Positions 46,021-56,833 of a DNA stretch of 64,000 nucleotides are shown here, piece by piece; the stretch's first letter is position 1; each line of letters starts with the position of its first letter. The position numbers and the translations under genes were made by a program. The notes beneath the pieces were generated by a model that worked only from the letters and a program-made list of their open reading frames with translations, was not told the DNA's origin and made no database searches. The DNA is from Lantana camara (lineage: Eukaryota; Streptophyta; Magnoliopsida; Lamiales; Verbenaceae): contig CM074864.1 in the NCBI GenBank assembly GCA_037501455.1, positions 26,158,001 to 26,222,000 of the forward strand. Direction: 5' to 3'.

Positions 46021-46848
46021 CATCATACCTTGTGCAAACGACTTAGCAGGAAGACTGGCTAACTATTTTGGGCAATTCCTTTTCCAGTCCCCATTACCTT
46101 CTCAATGGAAACATTTTCCCTTGCTTGGCTTAACTTTCTTCTTCTGAACCTTACCTTTAGGATTAGAAACTTTTCCTTTTCCTTTCTTTCACTTATTGGC
46201 TTTTGGAGCCGTGGAAGTCGATGCCCGTGCCAGGAGAACCGTTCCCTTAGCTTTCATTACCCCTTCTGCCACCTTGAGTTTATTCATTAGTTTAGGCAGA
46301 GTAAAATCCAACTTATTCATAGAATTATTCTGCCTGAACATATCGAATGATTTTGGCAAAGAGCACAGGATCATATCCCGTTTGCTGAGATTATCCATCT
46401 TAGCACCAAGGCTCTCAATTTCGTTCAGATAAGCCATCATGTTTAGAACATGATCCTGAACAGGTGATCCTTCAGACATCTTAGTTACCAACAACATTCT
46501 CATCAGCTCGTGCCTACGTACACGATTCTGTCCACCGAACATCTGATGAAGATGTTCCATCATGTTCTTAGCAGTGGGCATCTCATGCATTTGATGTTTA
46601 AGAACATTCGAGATAGATGCCAGGACGTAAGACATAGCCAGATCATTATTCTTGATCCATTTGGCATAAGTGTCTTTCAAAGCCTGGGTGGCTGTGGTTT
46701 CTGGTACCCCCGGACAAGGTTCAGTGGGCATATGTTTCAAACCCTCGTGTCCAAACATGATATCAAGATTCATTTTCCAATCAGCATAGTTTGAACCTTC
46801 AAGCCTATTTTCCTTAATAATTGATTGAAGCGAGCTAGCAGTCGTCAT
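46021..46848 (-). pseudogene. gag: Copia gag
   Basis: The minus-strand start ATG is at 46848-46846. The frame to 46189 gives the copia gag (UBN2-type) fold: RLEGSNYADWKMNLDIMF, ATQALKDTYAKWIKNNDLAMSYVLASI, QNRVRRHELMRMLL and LPKSFDMFRQNN. The zinc knuckle should follow near 46070-46115, but it is broken: the second Cys codon is TGA (plus 46102-46104) and the His is Asp. Gag can therefore no longer bind RNA through the knuckle in this copy. Confidence 0.92.
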
Positions 46849-47102
46849 GGTTCTAAAACTGAAATATTTAAAATACGCACAAGTTATGAATCTGTATATT
46901 ACTACTTCAGCGTCTAACCATTAAATGAAATCCACATAAGCATTTTTGTTTTACGCAATGATGACTCAACTAACCACAGTTAGCTCCACGGAAGCGAGGT
47001 CGAAAACTACTTAAAAATGCAAGAACTATTCTTAATTAACATGTCATCTAGGTAACTCTTACAAAACTATGTGTAGACGAATTAATTTTCGTCAAATTAA
47101 AA
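46849..47102 (-). other. Copia leader, cut by element F
   Basis: About 250 AT-rich bases upstream of copia gag. No GCTCTGATACCA primer site and no LTR end are present before F begins. The copia 5' LTR and primer site should therefore lie beyond the right end of F, outside the window. Confidence 0.6.
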
Positions 47103-47282
47103 TGTGACATGTGTAAATTAAATATTAATTATCAAATTTAATTCATTCTATTTTTATATTTTTTGGATAAATACTAAATCAAAATCCATAAAATATTTAA
47201 ATAGTTGATTTAATTGATAATTTTAATATTTATTTTGTCATTAAATCAAGTATTGACATGTGTCAAAATTGAGGTGTTCCGG

Positions 47283-47364
47283 CCAATCAAATCAAGCCTT
47301 GCATGTCAAATGGTGATGACCAATCAAATGATGACACGTGGCATATCTCAACACGTGGACCAAT
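47283..47364 (+). promoter_or_regulatory. CCAAT and G-box cluster in F LTR
   Basis: CCAAT at 47283, 47320 and 47360, spaced 37 to 40 bases. GACACGTGGC (G-box/ABRE-like) is at 47333-47342, with a second ACACGTGG at 47351-47358. About 150 bases separate the cluster from the TATA box. Such boxes are bound by NF-Y and bZIP or bHLH factors in plants. Confidence 0.6.
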
Positions 47365-47509
47365 CAAAGTCAAGACATGTGTCATTTATTTATTTTCTTT
47401 AATATAAATTTATATTAAAGTAATAAATAAATAAATAAGTTTGATATTATCCCTTTAGTAAATGAATAAATTAATTAAGGGATAATTATCACAAGCTCCA
47501 CCCTACGCC

Positions 47510-47518
47510 TATAAATAG
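47510..47518 (+). promoter_or_regulatory. TATA box of element F
   Basis: TATAAATAG, with an AT-rich upstream region and a transcript leader of alternating GAAG and TTCG blocks downstream. Transcription probably starts about 30 bases later. Confidence 0.75.
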
Positions 47519-47589
47519 AGGCATTCTACAACACAATTCACACAACTTGGAGATACGAAGGAGCAAGCCACAAAGCAAGGAGAAAGAAG

Positions 47590-48060
47590 CTCTCCGGTGT
47601 TCTTCAGTATCCTCGGTGTTCTTCGGCATCTTCAACGGGGTTCTTCGTAGAAGTCAGAATCAATGGCGTTTGATCCGCGTCAAGGCATCGAAGTGGTGTT
47701 TCGGCGTTGCTCTCCTCGAAGATCGAAGCGAGATTCAAGCGTGTTTTTCGCGTTCTTCGTGGAAATCAACCAAATCGAAGTGTCCGATCCGCAACAAGGC
47801 GTTAAGTCCGCGAATCCGGCGTTTTTCTCAAATCAAATTCGAAGGTGCTCCAAGCGTGTTCTTCGGCGTTCTTCGAGAAAGTCATCAAACTGAGGCGTTC
47901 AATCCGCAATCAAAGCATCAAATCTAGATTTCGGCGTTGCTCCTCAACAAATTCAAATCAAACTCAAATCAACATTAAAGGTGTTCATCGGCGTGTTCTT
48001 CGGTGTTCATCAAATTAAGGCGTTTAATTCGCGACCAAGTCTAAAGACCCGCAATTAACG
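47590..48060 (+). repeat. Degenerate 115-bp tandem repeats in F LTR
   Basis: The anchor ATCCGC (once ATTCGC) followed by a CAAG-type block recurs at 47673, 47787, 47902 and 48027. Each is preceded by GTTCTTCGGCGTTCTTCG-like sequence. Spacing is 114, 115 and 125. Confidence 0.75.
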
Positions 48061-48260
48061 TTTAAAGAAGCAAATCAAATCCAACGAAAGATTGAACCTC
48101 CAAAGTCAACGAAGGAGTTTCAAACCTTCCGAATTTGAACAAATTCTTGTAGGAAGAATTAGAGATTGTACCTGCAAAATTCAAACAAATCAATAAAATT
48201 CATTTGTGATTATTTTCTTGTGTTTAATTATTTAATTAACACGAAATTGAGTTACAAATT

Positions 48261-48280
48261 TTGGCACGCCCAGTGGGACC
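48261..48280 (+). other. Primer-binding site of element F
   Basis: TTGGCACGCCCAGTGGGACC lies four bases after the LTR end. It is not the initiator Met type; the primer tRNA is unidentified by eye. This form of site goes with Tat-type plant gypsy elements as far as I know. Confidence 0.7.
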
Positions 48281-48327
48281 ATCTCTACCTCTCATCTCCT
48301 CCTACTCAATAAGCTTGAAGCACGAAA

Positions 48328-49313
48328 TGGCCAACAACAAGATCGTCGATCTCGAGGCTATCATCTTCAAACTTGTTATCGAAAGCTTCGTCGTTGTGAC
48401 AAGAAGTATATCTAAGAAAGAGCAGACGTCTTCCGGGAAAGCTCGATCCCTCCAAAGCGATGGAAAGAACGTTTGACTTCTCAGCTATTAAAGTGAAGGA
48501 GAAGAAGTCGACTCGGCCTCGTCCACCCCTCGTTCAATTTCTTCAAGTTTTGGGCCCGCCATGACGACAAGTGCAACAACTATAGAAGAACAACTTGCGA
48601 ATCTGACAAAGGTCATCGAGGGACTCTCCAAGCATGTTGAAGAGCAAGACTCTCGCATTTCAAAGTTGATGGACAGAGTAGACGGTGACAATGCTAGCCA
48701 AGTGAAGGGGAAGCGTTCGAATGAGCAAGAAGAGTCTCAAACTCCAACAAAAGCTCAATCAAGTGGAACTGAGAAGACTTCAGCTAAAGAATTTCAAGTT
48801 TCATCGGACGGACTTATCCCAGTAGAGCAATTGAAGGAGTTCATCATGGGGACAATCAAAGACAAGATCGAGGGAGGCTCCAAATTATCCTTGGTCTACT
48901 CCAAGCCCTACACCCAAAGAATCGATAACTTGAAGATGTCGATTGGTTATCAACCTCCCAAATTCCAACAGTTTGATGGCAAAGGCAATCCTAAGCAACA
49001 CGTAGCTCACTTCATCGAGACGTGCAACAATGCCGGAACTTACGGGGATCACCTAGTCAAGCAATTCGTTCGATCACTAAAAGGAAATGCCTTCGACTAG
49101 TACACGGACTTAGAAGCGGACTCGATCGATAGTTGGGGACAACTCGAGCAAGAATTCCTCAATCGCTTCTACAGCACTCGTCGGACAGTTAGCATGATCG
49201 AACTTACCAACTCCTGACAATGGAAAGAAGAGCCCGTTGTCGACTACATCAATCGGTGGAGAAACCTTAGTCTAAATTGCAAAGATCGACTATCAGAGGC
49301 TTCAGCAATTGAA
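48328..49313 (+). pseudogene. gag: Decayed gag of element F
   Basis: An N-terminal frame opens with ATG at 48328 (MANNKIVDLEAII) and stops at 48474-48476. The next frame, 48561-49100, has TTIEEQLANLTKVIEGLSKHVEEQD (a coiled-coil-like heptad stretch), then IGYQPPKFQQFDGKGNPKQHVAHFIETCNNAG, typical of Tat-type gag. TAG at 49098-49100 replaces Trp before YTDLE. The frame then continues with LEQEFLNRFYSTRRTVSM, a TGA near 49216, and PVVDYINRWRNLSLNCKDRL into the long frame that starts at 49314. Gag would form the particle. Confidence 0.88.
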
Positions 49314-52172
49314 ATGTGTATTCAATGGATACATTGGGGTCTCCGCTGCATTCTCCAAGGAATTCAGCCCAAGTCGTTCGAAGAGCTTGCTACTCGGGCA
49401 CATGATATGGAGTTCAGCATGATCGCTACTGGAGTCGAAGGACCACCCGTCCAAGAATTCCGCAGGCCTAGGGAAAAGCAAGATTTCAGGAAAGGGGGCA
49501 AACCCTTCACCAAACCACAAGCCAAAGAGTCCATGGCGGTAAATGCAATTCCTGTCAAATTTCGGGCTAAGACAAACGACAAGGCGGACGAAAGGAAGGA
49601 AGTCCCCCAAGAAAGAACATTCAGAAAATTATCCTTAGCAGAAATGCAAGCCAAGGAATACCCATTCAAAGACTCTGATGTCTCCGGAATTTTCGACGAC
49701 CTGCTCAAAGCAAACCTCATCGAATTACCCGAAATGAAGAGGCCCAATGAAGCCGGAAAGACTGACGATCCAAAGTATTATAAGTATCATCTTCTGCTCG
49801 GACACCCAATCCACTATTGCTTCATATTCAAGGATAAGGTGATGCAGTTGGCACGACAAGGAAAGATCGCACTCGAAGATGTTAGCGTGACATCCAATGC
49901 TGTAACTTGCCTAATGATAAGTGAAGAAGAAATTCCCAAGCAAACTCACCCCAAAGGCGATGAATGCATGGCAACCATGACCTTCTCAGACGAAGATTTA
50001 CTACTCTGTTCAAAGCCTCACAACAGACCGCTGTTCGTGACAGGTTATATCCGCGAACAAAAGGTGAATAGAATACTCGTCGATGGAGGATCCGCAGTCA
50101 ATATCTTGCCTTTGAGAGTGATGAACGATTCAGGAATCCCAAAGGATGAGCTAGCAAATAGTCGTCTGATGATCCAAGGCTTCAATCAGGGAGGACAAAG
50201 AGCTCTCGGCATCATTCGACTAAAGCTGTTGATAGAAGACATGACGTCAAGCGCGCTGTTTCATGTCATAGATGCCAAAACTTCGTACAACATACTACTA
50301 GGGCGGCCTCGGCTACATGAAAACGGTGTCGTCCCATCTACTTGGCATCAATGTTTCAAGTACTTTCGGGAGGGTGTGATAAAGAAGGTTCTTGGAGATA
50401 GCAGACCTTTCACCGAGGCTGAAGCCCACTTCGCCGATGCAAAGTACTACCGTGAAGAAGTGGAAGAAAGCAAAGGAAAAGAAGTTTCTGATCCACAAGA
50501 TAATTGCAATGGTGAAAGCAAAGTTGGAGCCTCAACTTCGATCGATCGCCAAGAAAAGGGGGGATCATCACTTACAAAGTCCGAGGCACTAGAAGGGCTG
50601 ACATTGCCCCTCACCAAACTAGACTTCGTGAAGCCTTCTTCTCCACCACTCAATGGATTCATTCGTCAGATTCAAGGAAGTAAAATAGAGCATGGAGAAG
50701 CAACCAAACTCCAAAATGCAAAGGAGTATGATCCTAAAGCATATAAACTTCTTGTCAAAGCCGGGAACAACCAACAAGAGAAGTCAAAGTTAGGAAAACT
50801 CATCCCAACGGCCAGGACAAGAGAAACAAAGTCGAGGTCGTCAAAAGGAGATGGCAACATCGTCCCAAACTCGCGAGTAGGACTCGGGTTTGCCACGCAA
50901 GGCCCCGTTCGAATCACCATAAACAGAGCGACAAATAACTATATATCTGAAGAGCTCTCATCAACCGAAGATGCTTTTGATGAGGATGATAGAAAGATTC
51001 GGCAGAGGTCGATCTTTGATAGGCTTAGTCCTCCTAAAGGAGCCAAAGCTAGTCACTGGCTAAGAAGACGCAAGGCACAAAGCTTTCCAAAGCTTCAAAG
51101 TGCAGTTCCATCTCGTATGAAATGGTGTAGCAATCTGATTTTCTCATGCGATGAGATGTTAAAAGCTAGGTGGGAGACGATCATCTTCACGCGCGATAAG
51201 GCCAAAGACGAAGATAGCGAAAGCATAGCGTCGTCCTACCACATCACTTCAGTCGAAGAAGTTTCAATCGAGGAGGACGCCGAAGATACACCACCCGAGC
51301 TTGAAGAAGGAGTTAAGGCGACCGTAGACGATCTTAAAGAAGTCAACCTAGGTAACTCCGACGATCCTCGCCCGACCTACATCAGCGCCTCATTAACCGA
51401 TAATGAGGAGAAAGCCTATGTCGGACTCTTACTCGAATTCAGGGACGTATTTGCATGGTCCTATAAAGAAATGCCTGGACTAAATCCGAAAGTTGCAGTA
51501 CATCACCTCTCTGTGAAGAAAGGCACTCGTCCCGTGAAACAAGCTCAGCGACGATTCCGACCAGACTTAGTCCCCTTAATCGAATCCGAGGTAAACAAGC
51601 TCATTGAAGTCGGGTTCATTCGAGAAGTGAAGTATCCCACATGGATCTATAGCATTGTGCCGGTGAGGAAGAAAAATGGTCAGATTAGGGTATGTGTCGA
51701 CTTCAGAGACTTAAATATCGCTTGCGCGAAGGATGATTTTCCACTGTCTATAACCGAGCTCATGATCGATGCTACCGTAGGCCACGAAGCTCTCTCCTTC
51801 ATGGACGGCTCGTCGGGGTATAATCAAATACGAATGGCACCTGAAGATGAAGAGTTAACGGCATTCCGCACCCCTAAAGGGATATACTGCTACAAAGTGA
51901 TGCCTTTCGGCTTGAAGAACGCAGGTGCCACGTATCAAAGGGCGATGCAGAAAATCTTCGATGATTTACTTCACAAGAACATCGAATGCTACGTGGACGA
52001 CGTGGTGGTAAAATCCAAGAAGCAAGAAGATAATCTACAAGACTTAAGAAAGATCTTCGAACGATTAAGAAGGTACCAACTCCGGATGAATCCGCTCAAG
52101 TGTGCTTTCGGAGTTTCGTCAGGGAAGTTCCTCGGGTTCATAGTCCGACATCGAGGTATTGAAATCGAATAA
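49314..52172 (+). CDS. gag-pol: Element F gag C-terminus, protease and reverse transcriptase (952-codon frame)
   Basis: This is the longest open frame in the window. The start is simply the first ATG after upstream stops; the natural protein began further upstream. Residues 1-60 finish gag (FEELATRAHDMEF). The protease-type motif VDGGSAVN is at about residues 255-262, with YNILLGRP about 65 residues later. A long charged linker follows (about 340-700). RT occupies about 710-952, with AQRRFRPD, CVDFRDLN, MPFGLKNAGATYQRAM and YVDD at about 893-896. It ends at TAA (52170-52172) within RT's end, most likely from CAA. Such a long open frame shows F is much younger than E or A. No chromodomain lineage marks are present; gag and RT point to the Tat group. 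Confidence 0.9.
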   Translation: MCIQWIHWGLRCILQGIQPKSFEELATRAHDMEFSMIATGVEGPPVQEFRRPREKQDFRKGGKPFTKPQAKESMAVNAIPVKFRAKTNDKADERKEVPQERTFRKLSLAEMQAKEYPFKDSDVSGIFDDLLKANLIELPEMKRPNEAGKTDDPKYYKYHLLLGHPIHYCFIFKDKVMQLARQGKIALEDVSVTSNAVTCLMISEEEIPKQTHPKGDECMATMTFSDEDLLLCSKPHNRPLFVTGYIREQKVNRILVDGGSAVNILPLRVMNDSGIPKDELANSRLMIQGFNQGGQRALGIIRLKLLIEDMTSSALFHVIDAKTSYNILLGRPRLHENGVVPSTWHQCFKYFREGVIKKVLGDSRPFTEAEAHFADAKYYREEVEESKGKEVSDPQDNCNGESKVGASTSIDRQEKGGSSLTKSEALEGLTLPLTKLDFVKPSSPPLNGFIRQIQGSKIEHGEATKLQNAKEYDPKAYKLLVKAGNNQQEKSKLGKLIPTARTRETKSRSSKGDGNIVPNSRVGLGFATQGPVRITINRATNNYISEELSSTEDAFDEDDRKIRQRSIFDRLSPPKGAKASHWLRRRKAQSFPKLQSAVPSRMKWCSNLIFSCDEMLKARWETIIFTRDKAKDEDSESIASSYHITSVEEVSIEEDAEDTPPELEEGVKATVDDLKEVNLGNSDDPRPTYISASLTDNEEKAYVGLLLEFRDVFAWSYKEMPGLNPKVAVHHLSVKKGTRPVKQAQRRFRPDLVPLIESEVNKLIEVGFIREVKYPTWIYSIVPVRKKNGQIRVCVDFRDLNIACAKDDFPLSITELMIDATVGHEALSFMDGSSGYNQIRMAPEDEELTAFRTPKGIYCYKVMPFGLKNAGATYQRAMQKIFDDLLHKNIECYVDDVVVKSKKQEDNLQDLRKIFERLRRYQLRMNPLKCAFGVSSGKFLGFIVRHRGIEIE

Positions 52173-53055
52173 GCAAAGATAGACGCGATCTTGAGAATGC
52201 CGCCACCCCGAGATATCCATGACCTGAAGAGTTTGCAAGGAAAGTTGGCTTATATCCGAAGATTCATCTCGAATCTGGCCGGGCGGTGTCAACCATTCAG
52301 TCGGCTTATGAAGAAAGGTGTTCCCTTCGAATGGGACGAAGCATGCCAAAAGGCCTTCGAGAGCATAAAGGCGTACTTAATGAAACCACCTGTCCTAGTC
52401 GTACCTACTCTGGGACGACCATTGATTCTCTACATCGCAGCTCAAGAACGATCCGTGGGAGCCTTACTCGCCTAAGAAAATGTCACGGGAAAGGAAAGTT
52501 CTTTGTACTACTTAAGTAGAACCATGATGCCAAACGAGCTGAAGTATTCTCCGATCGAGAAGATGTGTTTGGCCTTGATCTTTGCAATCCAAAAATTGAA
52601 GCACTATTTCCAAGCACATACTGTACATCTCATCTCAAAGGCAAACCCTCTGAAATACGTCATGTCTAGGCCGGTGCTTTCGGATAGACTCGCAAGATGG
52701 TATCTCCAACTTCAGCAGTTAGAGATCCTTTCCATCCCCCAAAAAGCGGTGAAAGGACAAGTTATGGCTGACTTCTTGGCAGACCACCCTATACCCACCG
52801 AATGGGAATTATCCGATGACTTGCTAGATGAAGACGCACTTCTAGTCGAGGTCACTCCCCCTTGGAAGATATTCTTTGACGGAGCTTCACATAGAGAAGG
52901 AGCCGGTGCCGGAGTTGTATTCATCACGTCCGATGGGGAGGTTCCACCATATTCCTTCACCTTAACAAAGAAGAGTTCTAATAACGTCGCCGAATATCAA
53001 GCCCTCATACTCAGGTTGGAAGTGGCGGTCGACATAAAACAGTTGCATCTCAGAA
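52173..53055 (+). pseudogene. pol: Element F RT end, RNase H and second (archaeal-like) RNase H, cut by G
   Basis: After the TAA, the same frame runs on: LKSLQGKLAYIRRFISNLAG (RT thumb), FEWDEACQKAFE, LILYIAAQERSVGALLA with a TAA at 52473-52475, then YYLSRTMM and KYSPIEKMCLALIFA (first RNase H, to about 52780). A second RNase H begins at WKIFFDGASHREGAGAGVVF (about 52860) and goes on through SSNNVAEYQALI. This second, archaeal-like RNase H is a hallmark of Tat elements. Element G is inserted at 53055/53056, inside it. The rest, and integrase, should resume past the window's end. Confidence 0.9.
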
Positions 53056-54926
53056 TGTAGCACCCGAGCGTTAGGTACCACATCCCCCGCACCGGGACCC
53101 GACCCGTATACGAAATGGAAGTCCATACACGTGCCAAATCCACGGCGAACGGGGACACAACACACACACTGTGCTAGGCGGGACTAACCCTTAAACCATA
53201 CAGTGCAAGAGTCATAACATCAGAGTTATATAAAATTCGTGGAAGCTAGAATAACATAGCATATACAATGAGCCACCAAGCTCCAAAAATAGATATACAA
53301 AAGTATTCTATAATCAACGGTGCTCATGGCCTACAAAAATCATAACGCTCCAGACATAAACTATGATCATATACAAAATACCAATGAGAGTATGAATATG
53401 AGACAAAATGAAGTGCTAAACAAAAATGCAAGACCTAGACGACTTGTATTCCCGCCTAGCACTCCTATACCTGCACAAAACAACTGAAAACAACCGGGTT
53501 CAGTCTGAAAGAGACTGGTGGGTATAAAACGGGGCATAAATATATAATATCGCTTAATTTAAACACATACATGCAAGCCCTAATCCCGTGTGAAGTTTAG
53601 TAAGATTTTACCAAGTGGTTAAAACAAAAGGAAACGTCAACGGGATTACGACGTTCGTATTCATTCATAACTGTTCATAAATGTTCATAAGGGTTTATGG
53701 CCCGGCGAGTGGGCGTGCACAATCTCCAACCTACTCCTCGTGTAATCATAATTAATTATTCAATAATTCATTATCATACATAAATCTTTTGTGCTCATAA
53801 ATACATGATCATAATCATTCATATATCCCTTTTTCCTCCGGGTGGTGGACGGGCTTGCAAGACCCGGCCACCGGTTCATACATAGGCCAATGAGGGTACA
53901 TGAATCCCCCAAAGGCACTCAGCTCCCATTCCTCGCTAAAACTCCTAGCGAGGGCCGGTATCACCGTAGTTTGGTTGGAACTAGTATATGGGATCCCCGT
54001 CAGCCCTTGCTTCCTCGGTTAGCCACATATACTAAGTCCCGGGGCCTGTGCAATCATAAATCATAAATATCTCGCCAAACATAAGGTAGGGTTCATAAAT
54101 AAAAGAAAGGGGTCATACGTTTGAAATTATTTACCCGAAATGACTCGATATAAATATATATACGATTTTGGCTTAAAACTTTGCACATAAGGAATATATA
54201 AGGTTGTTTAACTAATAGAAGAAAAACCCACCTTTACAAAAGCAGAAATAAAGGCACAAGCGTCTCAAGGCTCGCCCTCGTCTCCGACCAAACCCGAATC
54301 TGTGCAAAAGAAAGGTATGAGACTCAAGACCACATATGACGCTCGGCAATGAAGTGCATATGACATGAATGCATAAATGATCATATTATATCATAAAAAT
54401 GTTCATGTGCACGATTAAAGAATTTAAATCATATAATCAAATCCTTCGTTCATAAATTTCATTCAATTAATAAGCATATCACATATATTATTCATATTCA
54501 CATTTAGGAATAAAATAAACAAAACGTTGAATCAAAAGTCAGTAGAATAAATACGCGAAATAGAATTCAATTAATTTTAATAATTAAATTAAATCAAATA
54601 ATAATTAAAATATATAATAAATATATATAATACATATATATATAATATACATATATAATAATATTTAATCATAGGTATATATATATATAATATATATACA
54701 TATACACGTACAAACACACACACACATGCATGCATAAATACTATATATTATATACATATATCCCATGCATGCAAAATATATATACAACATGCATAATATA
54801 TATACTATATATATTATATACATGCATTCAAAACACCACACAAATCTGCACAAAAAGGAGCAGCAAAAGCAGCAACAGGAAGACGCAGAATCAGTCCCAG
54901 AAAACGCAGCAAAGTTCAGCAAAACG

Positions 54927-55049
54927 GGGTGACACCCCCGTGTCACCCTCCAAGCCTAGGCCGAGACACCCCCGTGTCTCGGTACAGAAGTTCCAGGCTG
55001 CGAAGCACCCCCGTTCCTCGCTGTAACGGGCATGAAAGGCACGCCCGTG
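54927..55049 (-). repeat. GC-rich hairpin cluster in G 3' LTR
   Basis: Plus-strand reading: 54927-54948 has perfect arms GGGTGACA and TGTCACCC around CCCCCG. 54961-54982 has perfect arms CCGAGACA and TGTCTCGG around the same CCCCCG. 55001-55020 has imperfect arms CGAAGCA and TTCCTCG around CCCCCG again. A fourth pair, ACGGGC and GCCCGT, lies at 55026-55047. On the element's own strand the centre reads CGGGGG. Confidence 0.95.
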
Positions 55050-56087
55050 ACGCACAGCAGCAGCTCCAGTTACAGACAACCAAATACGCAGAAAACAGAG
55101 CAGGAAAAAGGCAGCCATGTACGAGCAAGAAAGGCAACATTACAAGGCACAAATTGCTGCAACAACTCAACCATAATACATGCTAAAAGGCCACTAAAAA
55201 GGACATCAACAACATGAAGGATTCTCAGTAAAATGACAGCTGAAAATCAGTGCCAAAACAGGGCCAAAACTCGAAAAAAACAGGGCAAGCTTGAGCTCAA
55301 ACAATCCGATTTCATTCAGGTCCAAAAGTCCATCAAATGAGCAGCAAAATATCATATATTCAACACATAATCAGTTCCAAAAGTGATCAATCAAGACATG
55401 AGGGTGTACGTGACATATACGTGGGATTTTTCTCAAAATTTCATAAATGATATATCATAAATACTTCAACAACCACGAAATAAATGACCATAAATGATAT
55501 GAGGAAGTCAAAACAATCATTCTCATGCTTGGAATCGATCAAAACCGTTAAGAATCGAAGAAGATCAATAATTTGCTCAAAATCCTTTATTTTCGGGAAA
55601 AATGTCCAGAATGGATGAAACCATGCTCAAAATCATGAATGAAAAGATGGAAATGCTCAGAATTAATCATATAATACAACCCTAAGCTTACCTTGATGAT
55701 TGGTTGAAGTTTGGATGAGATTTGAGCTCCAAAATCTCCAAGGTTTGAAGGGTTACGGGTCTGGAATGCAGAACAGAAGCTTTGGCTGAGTTTTGGGCAT
55801 TGTGAGAGGATTATCTTGGTTAGGGCTTGTTATTTCATGATAAAGGGTTGAGTTAGGGTTTCAAAGAATCAAACCATAGTTAATTTGGTTGTGGTTTAGC
55901 CAAGATATAGCTGAATTAGTGTAACAAGGTCAAGTTGGTCTCCGTTTCGTTTTTCGGTTAGATTTCGGAGTTTCAAATGACTTAGGAAATTTATAAGGCT
56001 AACTTTACTAAACTCGAATTTTCGTTACGAGTTCAGTGGAGTTGACGAAACTCAAATCCGAGTTCCCGAGCTCAAGATATTAAATTC

Positions 56088-56133
56088 GGAACCAAGGGTA
56101 CGCTAAGTGCTCGTTAGCTCCCGTTTTGGTTCC
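56088..56133 (-). repeat. Conserved two-tier stem-loop in G LTR
   Basis: GGAACCAA (56088-56095) and TTGGTTCC (56126-56133) outside, GCTAA and TTAGC inside, in the same order as B and H on the opposite strand. Confidence 0.85.
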
Positions 56134-56601
56134 TCAAATAAAATTAAATTCGTTAACCTATCAAATGAATTCAAACACATAAATTGAGTATAAAATCACG
56201 TTCATAACACATATATGTACAACATATTACAAATTCGTGGCAATTTGATATCATAGCATATAAGAACGAAGCACAAAATAAACGAACAAACTCATACATG
56301 CAATTCATGCAGAAAATTATGAAATTCCCATGCAATTCATGCAATTTCCATGCAAAATGAAATAAAACCATACATAAATAATTCTCATGCATAATTATGA
56401 TTTACATGCATAATTATATTAAATCCCCATGCAAATGAAATAAATTCATGCAGCAATAATTTCCCATGCAAAAATTATGATTCCATGCATAATTATTCAA
56501 CGTATAATATATATATACAAATAAGTAATTAATTAAAACATGATTAATTAATATAACATATAATTAGTATAATCATTAAATTAATAATATAATAATTAAA
56601 C

Positions 56602-56624
56602 ATATATATATATATATATATATA
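56602..56624 (+). repeat. (AT)n microsatellite
   Basis: Uninterrupted AT run in the AT-rich first part of the G LTR. Confidence 0.9.
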
Positions 56625-56800
56625 ATACGAAATTATATATAATTAATAATATTAAAATAAAATATTATAATATAACATAATAAAATAATATCAATTATAA
56701 TAAAAAAAAATTAAATATAAAACACGTAAAAACAATTAATTCGCGCAAATTAGTAAACACATACATCGTACCTTTACGTCCGAGAAATCGGGGCGTTACA

Positions 56801-56817
56801 ATCTCTCCCCCTTAAAA
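56801..56817 (-). other. Polypurine tract of element G
   Basis: TTTTAAGGGGGAGAGAT on the minus strand, directly before the LTR start at 56800. It is nearly the same as in B. Confidence 0.95.
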
Positions 56818-56833
56818 GAATCCGTCCTCGGAT

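Larger units (their letters stand above)
47103..48256 (+). mobile_element. 5' LTR of Tat-type gypsy element F
   Basis: The end GAGTTACA at 48256 is certain from the adjoining primer-type site. The start TGTGACATG at 47103 is my best choice (TGT and ACA tips), with other TG starts possible. Length is about 1.15 kb. It has CCAAT and G-box elements (47283-47364), a TATA box (47510-47518) and four degenerate 115-base repeats (47590-48060). Confidence 0.7.
53056..56800 (-). mobile_element. 3' LTR of element G
   Basis: On the minus strand it starts TGTAACGCCCCGATTTC (56800), just after the polypurine tract, and ends CGGGTGCTACA (53056); length 3745 bases. The left flank CAGAA (53051-53055) should be the target duplication. 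It is near-identical to 61573-64000. It contains the two-tier stem-loop (56088-56133), the hairpin cluster (54927-55049) and TA-rich tracts. Confidence 0.95.

Noticed and set aside
47547..47927. Two overlapping frames of 126 and 76 codons after a TATA box
   Set aside because: They lie in the F LTR repeats upstream of the primer-binding site and match no known protein.
49302..49747. Minus-strand frames opposite F's long frame
   Set aside because: Shadow frames of the real gag-pol reading frame on the plus strand.
54665..54946. Cys/Tyr/Ile-rich minus-strand frame, repeated at 63186-63461
   Set aside because: Low-complexity TA and TG tract in both G LTRs; identical because the LTRs are.
54927..54982. 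Hairpins as small inverted-repeat transposons (MITEs)
   Set aside because: Units are only about 22 bases, have no flanking target duplications, and sit at the same place in every LTR family.
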